Shown in pieces: positions 1 through 13,800 of a stretch of DNA of 64,000 nt. The DNA is from Phallusia fumigata. Its lineage: Eukaryota; Chordata; Ascidiacea; Phlebobranchia; Ascidiidae. The first letter of the stretch is position 1, and the number at the start of each line of letters is the position of its first letter. Location: NCBI GenBank assembly GCA_008931825.1, contig QXVZ01028825.1:1-64000 (forward strand). Reading direction: 5' to 3'. The translations under genes and the position numbers were made by a program. The notes under the pieces were generated by a model. It did no database searches, was not told the DNA's origin, and worked only from the letters and a program-made list of their open reading frames with translations.

Positions 1-590
1 TATTGAACAACTGATCGTGGTGAAACTAACGACTTTTTTGAACAACGCAGAAATGATTGAAAGTCACAACTTGAACTCGCTAACTTACGAAGTGGATACA
101 CAAACTCATTTACAAGACTGGAACAAAACTTCTCTTTACCTTTTTGCAAACTGACTTTAACCAAAGAATATTACAAGAAAATATTTTTCTTTCCTTTCAC
201 CCCAAAACCTAGTTATGGGGAATCCCCAGTCCTGAAAGGAAACAAAAAATAAAACTCCAAGGATAAAATGTACGACAACCAGTTAAATACGTTTAAACCG
301 AAATTAACAAAAATAGATTTTTCAGTTTTTGCTCGTTTCACATTTATACTGAAACATTCCTGCTCCTTTCTTGTGCTCGTAGTGGTAGCCTACATTTCCC
401 GTTTCGGTCGCTTACGTTTCCCTGATCAAAATACCAACTGAGCCAAACAGCTTACACAACGACTCGGTAGGAACAAGTGCCCTTTCACCAACCGAGGATA
501 AGTATTTATCGTTCTTTTTAGCAAGTACTCTGGGCTGGTAACCTCATAATTGCAGAAATTGAAACAAGACAGTTTAATGCAGCAGTTGAA
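1..590. other. 3' flank of CEP192, no gene seen
   Basis: A+T-rich sequence downstream of CEP192. Short ORFs on both strands show no recognisable motif and no pair of splice sites with an open segment between them. I see no repeat shared with the rest of the window. Confidence 0.5.
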
Positions 591-596
591 TTTATT
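591..596 (-). terminator. CEP192 polyadenylation signal
   Basis: TTTATT on the plus strand is AATAAA on the gene's strand, about 48 nt past the TAG stop at 644. The spacing suits cleavage shortly downstream and a very short 3' UTR. Confidence 0.6.
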
Positions 597-643
597 GGCA
601 AAAAACAACAATATATGAAAAAAGACAGGTCGGTAATGATAAA

Positions 644-1861
644 CTAACAGGCCGTCGCTTTCAGTGTGACGTTAATCGCATCACCAGTCTCCGTTTGTAC
701 GACAAGGGTACCGGTAAAGGAGCCTACGCTGCTCGGTTTGAACGTGATTGGAAGATTGGCACAGTGCATAGATCTGCGCAAGAAGAACAGCAAAATTTAC
801 GCCAGGTCAGAAAAAGGTCTGAATGTTAGTTTTGGTATTTACCGGGCACAAATAAGTCGTTGCATTAACAAACAATCTTTTGAAACGGTGAAACGACACA
901 CAGCAAGTGTTTTGCTAAAACCTTTTTCAAGAATTGCTGAGGTTTGCAATTGGTTTAGTACCCATGTTGACGATCTAACCGTACGGGAAGGTTTAGCGAT
1001 CATTTTAATTACAAAACTGACGATGCATATTCAAACTTACCGAACTGTATGCTTTAAGTGCGCTGTGTGGAATGGTGGTCGGATGTTAACGAATTTCACC
1101 TGCAACAAACAATGTCAATTAGACAATTTTTTTTTCTATTCTTTACACATTTCAAGCATGGGTCGTGTTTTAACTAACCTTCTGAACGCTAAAACACAAA
1201 CCAAATCACCAAACTGCATTTGTTTTTGTTCTACATCGGGCTGTGATTTAAAAGAGTTCTTGTTACGCAGCATTTACTTACAGTGTGAGCAGTTTTGCCC
1301 TTGTTTTTAATGGGAATCTTTAGTAAGGATGTTTGGCCCACCGCGGTCCTGTCGAATGTATATGAGTTCTCACTGATATAGATGTCGCTTCTGCAAAAAC
1401 ACAAGTGCAAGTATTTAGTACTGCCATAAACTGCACTCCTTTCTGGCTGGTTTTTAGTGGGTGTTTAAATTGTTATACAAGACCAGGTTCGATGAAAAAT
1501 TGATACAAGCATGCAGTAACACCAAGTTGGTACAGATATACAAGACTACCAGACTCTGTTTCTGAAACAAGTATCATGTGTTTGCTTGGGAACTTGCATG
1601 CGCTTACATTTCACACCAAGAGTTTGCTCAAAAGCGTGTGTAAGGTTAAATGCTATCGACTATTTAGTTTTATGATGACTGAAAAGTTCAATGTGCAGCT
1701 GTGGTTAATGGTTACTGGACAGGCAAATCATTGGAATACTAGTTACTGTATCAAATTTACTGCATCAAAGAGTGCATCAAATTGTTTTGTTCTCACTTGG
1801 TTGGTTTTCTCGAGGCAGACGAAGGTACCGCAGGTCGGCGAGACGGAGCAGCTTTCAGACA
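644..1861 (-). CDS. CEP192: CEP192 exons 34-37: C-terminal ASH domain and stop
   Basis: Exons are 1797-1861, 1282-1390, 1041-1099 and 644-773. Exon 34 is a short basic, Pro/Ser-rich linker. Exons 35-37 encode one ASH domain: YTFDRTAVGQTSLLKIPIKN, VKFVNIRPPFHTAHLKHTVR, then LPITFKPSSVGSFTGTLVVQ and TGDAINVTLKATAC before TAG. This parallels the human C-terminus (YRFRPTSVGESRTLKVNLRN, LKFLSPREPFYVKHSKYSLR, MPVQFKPKSAGKFEALLVIQ) strand by strand. None of these exons stands out as a long ORF; they were found by phase and splice sites. Confidence 0.94.
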
Positions 1862-4800
1862 CTGTAACAAAAGTGAATGTGTCAGTCAACAAATAATTCT
1901 CCATATGCTTGACAGACCCACCACAAGAGTACAAAAGTTCACTGATAGACTACTTTTTGCCAGCAGAACTGTTGTTATGCATTTTCGCTGCCACTAAGTT
2001 AGGTTCAAGAGTTCTAATCTGCTGATAGCGTTATGATTTAAAAACGCCACAATCACAGCTTACCTGTCCTTGTAGAGAAATTTTGGCACGCTGAAGGGTA
2101 AGTGCCGGGCCATCAGTTACTTCATGGTACTGTAAAAAGACGAATGGTTGTTTCAGAGAGGATTACATTTTGCAATGAAAGAAATCAAACTGTGTTAGAG
2201 CAATTGAAAACTGCCTATGCATTGAAAAGAAATTTTGGTCCAGTTAGTCAAACTGAACCACATTGCTTACTGTTGATCAAGACTATACTTTGGTACAGAC
2301 AATACAGGGAACTGGACAAACCATCTGCATACCTCGATCTCCCAATGCTGGGTGTACATGCCAGGGTTCATGGGGTTAAAGGTCACCGGTACTTGAATTC
2401 GAGCGCCGGGTTCAAGTCGACCCGACGAATGGGCAAACACGAAAGCTGCATAAGTCGACCGAAACACATCACCTGGATCAGGATATAAATTACCTTGGCG
2501 AATGAAGATGGTAGCGTTTTAATTTTTTTAAATCTGAGCATAGGCTTGACAGTTACTGTCAACATGAAATAGGAATATGCAAACAAAGAAAATCTGTTAA
2601 ACGGCAAAAGCATCGTTGATATTTTTTGTCAAACAGTTTCTGAATTTAGTACTTTCATAAAGTTGACAGTTTGGAACTGATTCAGTTGCAAATAAGCAAA
2701 TTCAAATTGAAGAAAAAGGGGGTTGTACCTAAAAGGACAACTTGGTGGCAAAGAATAAACAATTAACTTTGTACAATACCTGACGCGTCTGTGTTCTTGA
2801 CATAAGCTGGGGCAAAGGAGGTCAAAACCCATTTCGTGTCGCTCTTTGACATGTTTCGAAACTCCAGGTGTGATTCTTAACAAAAGACCACGTGTTGAAT
2901 AATTTCACAATTTAAAACAAGTCAAAAGACTGTTAATGCAGCAATCATTTTCTACTTGACCAACACCAAATCTGGTTCATCCTGCTGTTATATCGCTGAT
3001 TTTTACCACAACCAATTACACGAATTCACTTACTTCCGCTCGCACCGACTGCCACGTCATCAAAGTCGATCACGTGGCTTGTGACGCGCAAAAGCGGCTG
3101 TTGCGACGGAGGGAGTGAGGCGCACTCGTCCGAAGATATCCCGCTAGTCCTGGATGAAGACACGGAGTCGATTTCTGGCTCCTCCTCGCTTTTGATCTGG
3201 AGGTGGATGACCCTGGTGTTGTCGGAGCCACCAGGGCCGGAACCCGTGGCCACCACCATGGCCTGACCACACCAGGGCAGTAGCTCCTTGCGTCCAGCTA
3301 GTGACGGGTTCGCGCTGATGAGAAGGATTGATACGGACCTGAGGAAAGCAGTAAAATTATTTTTTTACGACAGTTTCAGTTGGCTAATTAAGAAACTTAT
3401 GTTTTTTACTGTACAGATTTTTTGGGAGGCACACTGACAAACTCTTACGTGCGATGTTAAACTAGTACAGCAAAGTATCGTGCACATAATATTGCAGTTA
3501 AAATGGGTATCAGAAACATATATAACAGTTTTTTTCCACTTGGCCACTTACTCTGGTTCCACCCGGCCCCGGTTCGGGGTGATGGTCAAGTAGTGGCCCG
3601 GCCACACTACGTCATACACCAGCGAGGCCATCGACCTGTTTACGATCTTAACCCGACTTGCTTCGGGAACGCCCATTCTTCCCGATCCCTTCGAAGGGGG
3701 CGTGGCCAATGTCAAGTGGGCGGGGCTTACGTCCCAGTTGAGAGCGAACGACGAGTCCTTGGTGACTTCGGCACATTTTGCTGGAACCTGGTAAAGGAAT
3801 AGAAAAAAGCTGAGTCTTGGTGATAAACGACAATGGAATGGAATGGTTAAATTTTAGACACTGGCTTGGCTTGTACGGGGAACGCAAAAAGCGACAAACA
3901 CAAATATTCATAAGTGCCCCACATTTACCAATTAACTTTCAAGCCATAAAGCGGGTCACTACCTGATTTCTTGAGGTTAGCTTGGATAGAAGATACTGAA
4001 CGTCGCGCTCCGCTTCGATTGGAAGTTGCTTGGTAACCGCCTTGGTGGCTTTTGATTGGTCAGAACCAGTCAACGAGAGCAGATCGGGCTGTGGCTGTTT
4101 GGTGACAATCTATAATGCAAATCACAAAGTTTTGTGATACCTTTTAAAGGCAACACGTTATTTGCAATGTAGAGGCAGGTGGCAAGGAAGACTGACGTCA
4201 CAAATGGATTAGTACCTCGATAGCCGATTGTCGAATGTTTGCGTAGAATATTTGGACGTCAAAAGAATGTGGTTCGTGGTCTTGAAGTTCTTCTTCGGCG
4301 TTTGAGTCTGTCAGTATAAGATAACAGTATAACGTCTGTGAGTAAAGGATTGACGAATCTCTTACAGCTGGTTAACAGCATGTTAACACTGTGAATTTAG
4401 GCAATTAACTTTAGTGGGACCAAAATATATTTATTATGTATTGGCTACGGCGTTTTTAACACATCCTCGGATCGCTGTGATGTTGCACTTTACTAGTGGG
4501 CAAAAACACTGATCTTTACTATTTTGAAACATTAACAATTTCATTATTTACACATTCTGGCATGTGTACAAAATATTAGCAATGATGCGTGTTTTAATCA
4601 AGTTGGCTTTAGTACCTTCGCCTTCAAAGATGCCGTCGAATGGGACGGTTCGTAGGTATGCGAAAGTTTGAGGGACATATCTGTTCACCAACGACGAAGT
4701 GGATGGTTGTTTGCGTAAAGTTATCTTCAGCATCTGCCGCGCAAGCTCGTCGCCGTTCCTATGTAATATACAAAAAACAGTACAAATCAGCATTATGAAC

Positions 4801-7800
4801 GGTAAATAAAAACATGATTTCTGAAGTTTTTCGTCATCTTTAAAATTTTTTTAGATTTTGGAAGTTTGTTCGGTAGGAAAATTTTCATCGCTTTTTGCAT
4901 TGTGGGTTTTCGATCATAACGAATAAGTGCGCACTTACCAAATGCTTAGGAAGCATGACTTGGCTGCTTCTTTGTCCGATGAGCGAATAGCGACCGTACG
5001 ACTTTGGCGTTCCTGGAGGACGAACTGTGCCGGGTGGCACGTGACCTCTGACGTCACCAGCTTGCATGTTGAATCTCTGTTGGAACAGTCCAAATCTCAA
5101 ACTACATGTTTGTATTCAGGAAGAGGGTACTTTTTTTCACTTACTCGTAAGCGACGAATTTCACGAATGCCATTCTGCTACCAGTGTTTCGAACAACGAA
5201 ATTGTCGCCACCTGCAATAGAAAAGAACCCAAGTCATTGCATGACACTGCAACACAGTAATCCCCAACTGAACGAGCTTGAAAGTAACAAATCCAGGTGG
5301 GTACAAGCTAAGAGCAGCAAACGTCATCTAGAAGTTTAAACAACTTGAATTGCAAATTAGCTATCCCCACCGGTACTTCGGTTCTTCATATTCAAGACAA
5401 ACATTTCAGGGTGGAAGTTATTGTGTAGGGGAGTCCCCTTCGTATCGGAGAGCTCGAGACCTTCCACTGAAATCTTGCTTTTGCCTCCGTAACCGCTCAA
5501 CGGGATCGTGTACTTGGTCGCCGGTAAATCGTCTGCATTGACGTTAATCGAATTGTTTAATCTTAATGCGGAGCTTAGCTGGAGTTTTTTGTCATGGATT
5601 TAAAGGACTTGACATGAGTGACATTCTAGTGAAAAATTGACTTGACATGAATCAGCGTTATTAAAGCGACATGTAATAAAATTTGACTAGTCACAAATAT
5701 TGTTAACATAGTGAATCTTAAAGTACTCTATAAAACACGTACAAGCGACATATTTTAACCAACCTGGCTTTATCGATTTATTTCAAATCACAAGGATTGA
5801 TAAAACTGACAGGGCGTAAATAACTACGGTTTTATTGAACTTTGTCGCAGTGACTCGGACTTGAAAAAGCCCTGCAATCCCAAATACTCGACTTGACTCG
5901 TATCAACAATTGCAAATACTCGGATGAGGTATGCGAATAACTCCACTATAACAATACTCCAAGTGTCTGTTAAATTGGACAAGAAACAACTTATAAAGCA
6001 AACGGACGAATTTTAGCGGTTCTTACCGACTGGGGTTTTTATTTCCAGTTTAGCGTTGACCATCTTCTGCCGGGATGGAGCAAATAGGATGTTTATAGCC
6101 TTGTCCTGTCCCGGTGTAATCATCATGTCACATCGGGCGGAGAGCTCCTCACATCCGGTCTCTGACGTCACAACCTAAAAAACATGACTCATCAACACAC
6201 CGGCATTTGGCCACATGCATTGCATTGTGAAAACAAAGCCTGACTCAGCGTTTTACCTGAAAACTGTTGGTGTTGTCTCCCTTAACTGACGCCCGGAATG
6301 AGAAGGGGTTTTCACACGGGCCGCTCCGGAGCATCAGTTTCTGTCGCATCGACTCACCAATCGCGACGCCACCCCACCGCAGGCGTGTTTTATTTGTCAG
6401 TAAGCTAGTGGGCGCTGCGGAGACGATGGAAGTGCGAGCAGGCTTGTCAGCCAATGTGCCAGAGACTTTAACCTCAAACTGGGGTCCGGACGGTAGAATC
6501 TGTAAATAGGAACAGATTCAGTTGTAAATTGGGGCTGCTAGGATGGTACAGACAACAAAATGGCGTACTTCTACTAGATACACAGGTTACACACTTACAG
6601 TGGATTAACACAATGAGGAAACAAAACAATTTCGGACAAACAGTTTATGTTACAATGCAAGTGGGACAATGCGGTCTAAACAAAAAGAAGCTTTAGATCA
6701 AATATATCCTTTCCGTCTACAGAAATACCACCCGGCGCTTACATTCATTAGAACAAGGGTTGAAACAGCTTCTCCCCCTGGTTTAAGATGTGTGTTTTGT
6801 GGTGGTGCAAACTCCACTGTGAGCTCGATATCGCCACCTGGCGGAAGCACGGCACTTGTAGGGGTCGTTGAAAAGTGATCGCAGTGAGCTTGGACCAGAA
6901 ATTCAACTTGAACTGTGATGTTGCCGGCGTTTTTCACCGGAAAAGACTTGTTCTGTTGTGAGCCTAAAAATATAACAGAAAAATCAGTAAAACATTTGCA
7001 ATACAGGTCGGAATTTCATCATCATGCACAAAACATGTGGGTAATTTGACCAATTTCTACCAACCACACTGCCCTTTGCTAGTCTTGTGCGTTTGCTTAC
7101 TGTACAGGCCTATTGATACTGCAGGTTTATTTAGATATTGTGTTGGCCTATACTGACAGTCGACCGGTCTTAAATCACCAGCTGCGAAATATAACAACTA
7201 CAGTCTTAAAATGTCAAGGCTTTTCCTATCAGTTACTGCAGCACGCTTAAGTCAAAGAAAACTTAATCAACACAATATTCCAGTTAAATAAAAACAGAAT
7301 GGAATACGATCTTCTTACCTTTGGCCGTGTTAAAACACAAGGCCTGTTGGCTTCTCGGGGCGTGAAGTTTTCCCACCCCCAGCACAGCGCTTACTACAAT
7401 CGAATCCAGCGCTGTTTGGACCTGCGACGACCCGCTACTGCCATCTTGTGGCTTGAACGGAGCATCAAGAATCACTTCGATGCGAGCCTCCACCGGTTGC
7501 GGCTTTTCGCCTGCGATATTTAATATTAGAAAAAAATCACAATGTGGTACTGTAAATGAGGATGTTTGTGAGAGTGTTGGCTAAACTAAAGGTTATCGCT
7601 TGGATTTCACTGTTTTTTTTAGGGCACTTTTGTGGCTGGAGCCATTTTGAATACCTAAGCGGTTTTAATGCCTACCTACAGACTTGACTGAAAAATGTTT
7701 AAAATAATGTTTAATGCAATTTTTTTGCATCTAATTGTGAATAAGTTTTCGATACAGAACATACAACAAATATATACAGTTGCGAACAAATCCCGCCAAA

Positions 7801-10800
7801 AAATAAATGTTAATGATTTGTACCTGCTGGAAAATGGCGGCTGGATGAATTTAAATGAATCCAAACCGTGGTCGGTTGTGGCCCAATGGCTAAAACACTT
7901 TGCAATATCGACATACCACCGGAGGATGCATCTGAACAGGACAATATGTATGTAAACGCTGGCTCAGAAAGTTTAGCAAAAACTGCAAAACAGTCACGCA
8001 GCGGTACATTACAGAAAAATCAAAATACCTTGCCGGGTTGTTGGTGCCGACGTAAGAGAAAGGGAAAATGAGGCTCGATCCGGAGCACCAGAGTAAACCA
8101 CCAGGCGGACAGGTGTTTCAACTTTGGCCTGGTTCAATATCCTACAAACAAAATTGGGCATGTTCACGACTTCATTGTGATGAAAGCTGAAACGAAATCG
8201 TCACTATAGCTTGGCAGATGAATTATGTCTTACAGTAAGATTCATTTTTCTCTCTAGGACAAACGTTCTCGACTCGTAACAAGGCCGTGGATCACAGTTT
8301 TAACACATTTTCCCAACCTGTTAGTCTTCTCATAGACTTAATCCGCAATGACAATCAACAACTTGTTCGCTTAGTGCATCATCGAGTAATAAAGTTGCGT
8401 TAGGTGTGAAAGCTTACCTTAAAGGTAGACACTTAGTGGCGCCATAAACGACTTCGCCAAACGCGATGGAGCGTGAACGCTGATCACGTGGTAGCTCGGG
8501 CGAACCAAACAAGATAACAGAAGGCGCTTCGATGCTTGCGCGAACATTTAAAGTCGTCACGTGACAGCGTGGATCAGATGCTCCGCCTCCTTCCACGGCG
8601 ATGGGATGTGACGTCACCTAAAAATGACAAACTTATTTCAAAGTTAACCGTTTTTTTATAAAGTTTGCATCTGTGGCATTAGCAATATCAATTTCAAAAT
8701 TGGCGATGTACGTATCAGTAGGTATTGCCATTTTGAAAAAAATATGAATTTTATGAAATACCAACCTCTAGGATGACGTCACATCTTCCAGAAACGTGAC
8801 CGACGACAGTGACTTCAGTGTGCTCGACGCTGTGCGGTCCAATCACGTGTTTTCGCTTTACTGTGACGTAGCTTTCAGGGGCGTGCAGCGCACTTTGTCG
8901 GTTTACAGTGACCGATACTGGACGAAGTTCCACCTGAGTGCAACAAATAGAAGAAGTGCTTAAAATCAATTTACAGGCTTGAGTGCTGTAATTCGCTGCT
9001 ATACGGTCTAGACTAGAACACAGAAAAAAATATGGTAAACACGTAATTCCAAATGGCCATTTGGTATCTATTATCAATAGCTTACCTGAATCCACCTCGC
9101 ACTTGTGTTCTTGATTGGTAGGGCAGCTTTTCCTGGCACACCAACGCACAGAACTTTCTCAATGGCTAGTTCGCCGGGTATTGAAATCGGGGAAGCACCT
9201 TAACAGACGAAAGTTTAGACTAAAAGACAAATGGTAATCTCTCTCTCTCTGCAAAATTTTACAAAGTCCAGTTGCTATTTTATGTACCAACTTGCAGATT
9301 ATAAGGACAAAGCGTTTGATGGTTCTAGCGTCACCACTTTGGGATGTTTGAACTTTTGCTCATCATTACACAATGTTCCGCTGATTTTGGACGAGCACCA
9401 AGCATTACTTTGATTACTCGGCCCAACACATGCGATTCTCGGTTCTAGGGTCGGGTACTGGCTCTGCTTAACCATGCTACTTTGTACTTATTTCCAGGAA
9501 CTGACCAAACCCGACACTGAAAAACTGTTCGAACTTACTGTCATAGAATTCGGGTTGCTGTTGATACATGCGTCTGTCCTGGGGGCATGACATGACGGAT
9601 GCGCTGTGATGCGACGGGTATGGGAGCATGGTTGGGTAGCTATGGGAAGGGTGGGAACGGGCACTGAACACTGTTGAGTCGAATGAACGACTGTCCACCA
9701 TGTAGCCAGGACCTGTGCACAACATTAAAATGTATGAACACCGCATTGGTTCATGTTGTTATTCTACGTTTTAGGAAATTTGCAAGTTTGAGTCGCCTGG
9801 GGATTAGGAAGAGGAATTTGTCTCATACAACGGTCACAAAATATGAAACGTTTTATGCTTTGCCTGATCTCAAGTATATGCAAGGTGCGTAGCCAAGCAT
9901 GGTAGACATTGCTTGACGCTGAACACAGAGGAATGCAACGGTCGTCGTAACAAATTACATTGAGTCAAGCATGCCCCCGACAAAGACTTTAGCACATCGC
10001 CTGTTTGTAAACTCTAAAAAACCTCACCGTAAGATCCAAGAGAGACGGGCATCGGTGGCATCGACAAGTTGGGATGCATTCGGTGATAGAGATCACCTGG
10101 TCCCGACATATAAGCTGCAGGATGGGGAGGTATCACTGATGGTCCCGAGTAATACGGAGGATACAAGGGATGCTCAGGATGACCTGCATCCACAGGAGGA
10201 CGAACCATGAACTGCGAGGAGAGCATTTGAGGAGGAACAGAGGCGCTGATCCCGGAAAGGCGATCACTGGAGCTACGACTAGCTTGTGATAAATCTCCAT
10301 CAAACTTGGTGCTTGACGCTTTTGGGATAGGTTCAACTGAAGAGCAAGAGGATATTTCGTGCTTCGAGCTTCCGACAGATTCTAAACTGGCTCGCTTCTC
10401 TGACTCCTCTTCTTGAATTGTGTCCAGATGATCTGTGGGAAGATGCTGCTGGTGGAAATCGCTCTCAGCGACTGTTGCCATTTCATTGAAGCTCGTTGAG
10501 GGAAGAAGGTGATGAAAGGCAGATGACAATCGCGATAGGTTTGTGTCATCAAGTTTCTCCCACTTAGTGAAGTCGTGTTTCTCGGGTGATGACTGTGAGA
10601 GAGGATCCACTGATGGCCTTGCTAATCTTTCACTTCCATTTTCAGCCAATTTCCTGCATAGTAGAAATAGGTAACATACGCAACCAACTTAAAATTTGTA
10701 CAATCATTGTAGCAGCTGCAAGCAAGCATAGAACAATATGAGCCAACATACCAGCTTTTAAAATCAGCATCGACAAGTTTCTTGTGTGCTTTTTCCAAAT

Positions 10801-13800
10801 CATTGTAGGATGCACTCTTGACTGATGACTGGGTGGTTTTGTTAGTGACCAAATCAGGCAAGGGGGCATCAGAATGAACATCTAAATCAAATAATGTTTA
10901 GTTGCATTATTATGAGATACTGAAAATGACTTAATTGGAACAAAACAAGTTTCCATTTATGTTGCAGGATGATTAGACCTACTTAGACCACAATGTCTGT
11001 TTTGACAAAGCAATTCTAACAGGAAAGTGACACAAATACAACTTCCTCTGCGATTCATTTAAGGGACAGTTCTTATAACAGCAAAGACCCATTAATAATT
11101 CATGAGCTGCAGACAGTACACACTATTTCGACCTGAAAGGTCTCAATAGTGCAGCTGTTGACCGGACATTGGCCGTTTAGGCTAGTGTAGACAAATTATA
11201 GCACTCCAGTTTGTTGTGAGTATCAGGCTGAAGAGCCATGCCTCACATTATCTTTGATGCCACAACTGGGCATAAACTACAGAGAAACTGGTTCCCCAAT
11301 GGCCAAGCAATTGCTTGGGAACCAAAGGGATTGTTGGCTCAGTATAACTTGTCAATATAACAGCAAAGAGCCATTAATGATTCGTGAGCTGCAAACAGTG
11401 CACACTGTTTCGACCTGTGAGATCTCATCAGTCGAAACAGTGTTCACTGTCTGCAGTAGTACTTGTCATATGACAACAAAGTTTTGCATAGTTTTTTTGT
11501 TACCTTTTCCATCCAAGCGCACCCTCAGCTTCTTGTGCAAGTTTTCAATACTCTCCCTGCAACAAGTGCATTTATAACGTACACTATTAAGCAAATTATT
11601 GGTGCCAGACAATGCTAAGTAACATGGTGGGTAGGGTGCTGGTCAAAATGTATGCAGAAGTTAAACCAAACAACGTGTAGCACAAAAATCTTGATTCACC
11701 TGACTGATCTGGTTTCTTTGCAAACTTTTTTTCTCACATAAAAATATTTACTATTTTATTTCTATGAGTAAGTAAGCTCTTGTCAGCTCAAGTTGTCAAA
11801 AATTGAAATCACACCTGCTTAAGGAACCTCTTGTCAGTGACAAATTTGCCCTTGTTGAAGACAGAAAGTGAGAATTAACTGAGTCAGTTGAGAAAATTGT
11901 ATCGTTGTTGGGCAGCGAGGGAAGTTCATCAGTTTGATAAACTGGTGCTTTTACAACCTCTGATGCCTGACTGTCTTCTGAAGGTACAGGTGACTTTGCT
12001 GAAATACAACAGTTGGACATATATCTTTAAAAACAATCTTTTTAATGCTGGCAAAATCCAAAGGTACACAGCAACACAAAGAATACTATTTGGGAATGTT
12101 TATGGTACACCACCACACCCTGTTTGAGAATCGATTATTAATAATACAGAAATAAAACTGATGGTTTTTTTTGAAACCAAACAGCAATGCATTTCACAAA
12201 GTGCAGTGCATTACATGCTAGAACACTTACCCTTTTTCTCAGACTGGCATACAGCCTTATCATCAATACTTCGTGAAGTGTGTGAAGAAGAAGATGACTT
12301 GGATGAAGCATCAGACAGTCGCTTGACATTTTCTGGGATTTTTGCATCATCTGCTTTCATTGTACTGTCAGAAGGCAATGTGTCTGAAACCAGGGTGCTA
12401 TCTTGAACTGCAACAAATGATTTCGAGTCATCATGACTTAATGAGTGCTTAGTGACTCCAGTTTGGTTGGAAGAAACATCATGGACAGATGCTGAAATGC
12501 AACAAAATTCAGTAAAAGTTTTACAGCTTATCAAAAAAAAAATTGTTCAAACCTGCAGGGGACTTCTGAAGTTTGGCACTTGAATCTGATGTTGGCACAC
12601 TGCAACACATTTAACAAAAATTACAGCTCTCTTGTGAGTATAAGTCGACAGGTGAAGTGCATGTACAAACTAACACACACTTACACAAACGTTTCTTTAC
12701 TAACAGCTCTCTGCTTTTGCTCCTCCAGTTTTCTGTTAGACAAAGCGACAATAAACTTGGCAAGCTCCTCATTGTTCATGCTGCTTGACATATTCGAGAT
12801 AGCGTTTGACAGACTGTTCATCATAGACTTGTTAACTGTATCATCTATTTTTGAAAATGAGAAAAAGACAATAAAAGCAAAGGTATGAAGTAGGAATGGG
12901 CAACAACTACAAGCATTCGGTATATCCTGTCAAAAGTCAGTGTTAACCAAATCACATTACAGAAATATGACATTCAGAGAAGTAGCCACTTTTTTATCCC
13001 TTTATTACACTTCGGTATCCGCTCAGCTTGACCCAACCCTACTTCGTAAATTTTTTTTCCAGTTTAGCAACGAAGAACCAGTAACTGGGTATAGAATTAT
13101 TTCCATGACATACCCAGCTCTAATACAGATGGAAGTTGTGTATCATTGCTGATCGCTGCACCAGTTGGGGGTTTGTGAGGTGTTGGTTTTTGCTCAGATG
13201 GTGAAGTTTTCGATTCTGTTCAAGCAAATATTGGCAAAAAAGTTGAAAAAATAGGTTGTATACAAACTTATCCGAAGCGAAAAGACACTAAGAGTAAGTA
13301 AACCTTTACTGTTCTTCAAAAAAGTTAAACATACATAAGTTGAATTTATTTCACTTGGTGAAAGAAAGTGTAGCGACACAATGTCTCACCATCACTTGAA
13401 ACAGTCGATTGGCTAAGCAGTTTGCATGGTTTCTGTGGTGATGGGGTTCGAACTTTTAACCCAAAACTGGGTCTTTCAACTGGTTTGTCTTCATTCCAGT
13501 TACCCAGTTTTGCCGACCTTTCACCCATGTAAGTTCCAATCGAAACTTTGCCAGCATCTGTACAACAAACATGGATCAAGTTGTTATTAGTTTGGAATAG
13601 TTCCTTTAGGTAAAAACTTAATTCGTATTAAAACAACTGCTTGTTTACCAGAAAACTTGTTTTTAGTGCATACATTTTATTGTAAATCTTGCAACAATCA
13701 CATCTAACTCACGATTTTAGGCTTCTTGTCATTTTGCCCGATAATAACAACAGCAATTGTTAAAACGTTTGCAACAAAATGCGTTCATTGTTTTTATACA

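Noticed and set aside
666-1310. A 214-codon plus-strand ORF
   Set aside because: It is antisense to CEP192 exons 35-37 and their introns and has no protein-like motif; the minus-strand exons explain the sequence.
4885-5100. Minus-strand frame reading GDVRGHVPPGTVRPPGTPKS as the CEP192 frame
   Set aside because: It does not match the phase of the neighbouring exons; the phase-consistent frame gives FVLQERQSRTVAI, which matches CEP192.
8766-9198. A single ORF joining two CEP192 exons through the intron at 8,934-9,085
   Set aside because: The stretch between has canonical splice sites and no ASH-like sequence; removal of the intron restores the match.
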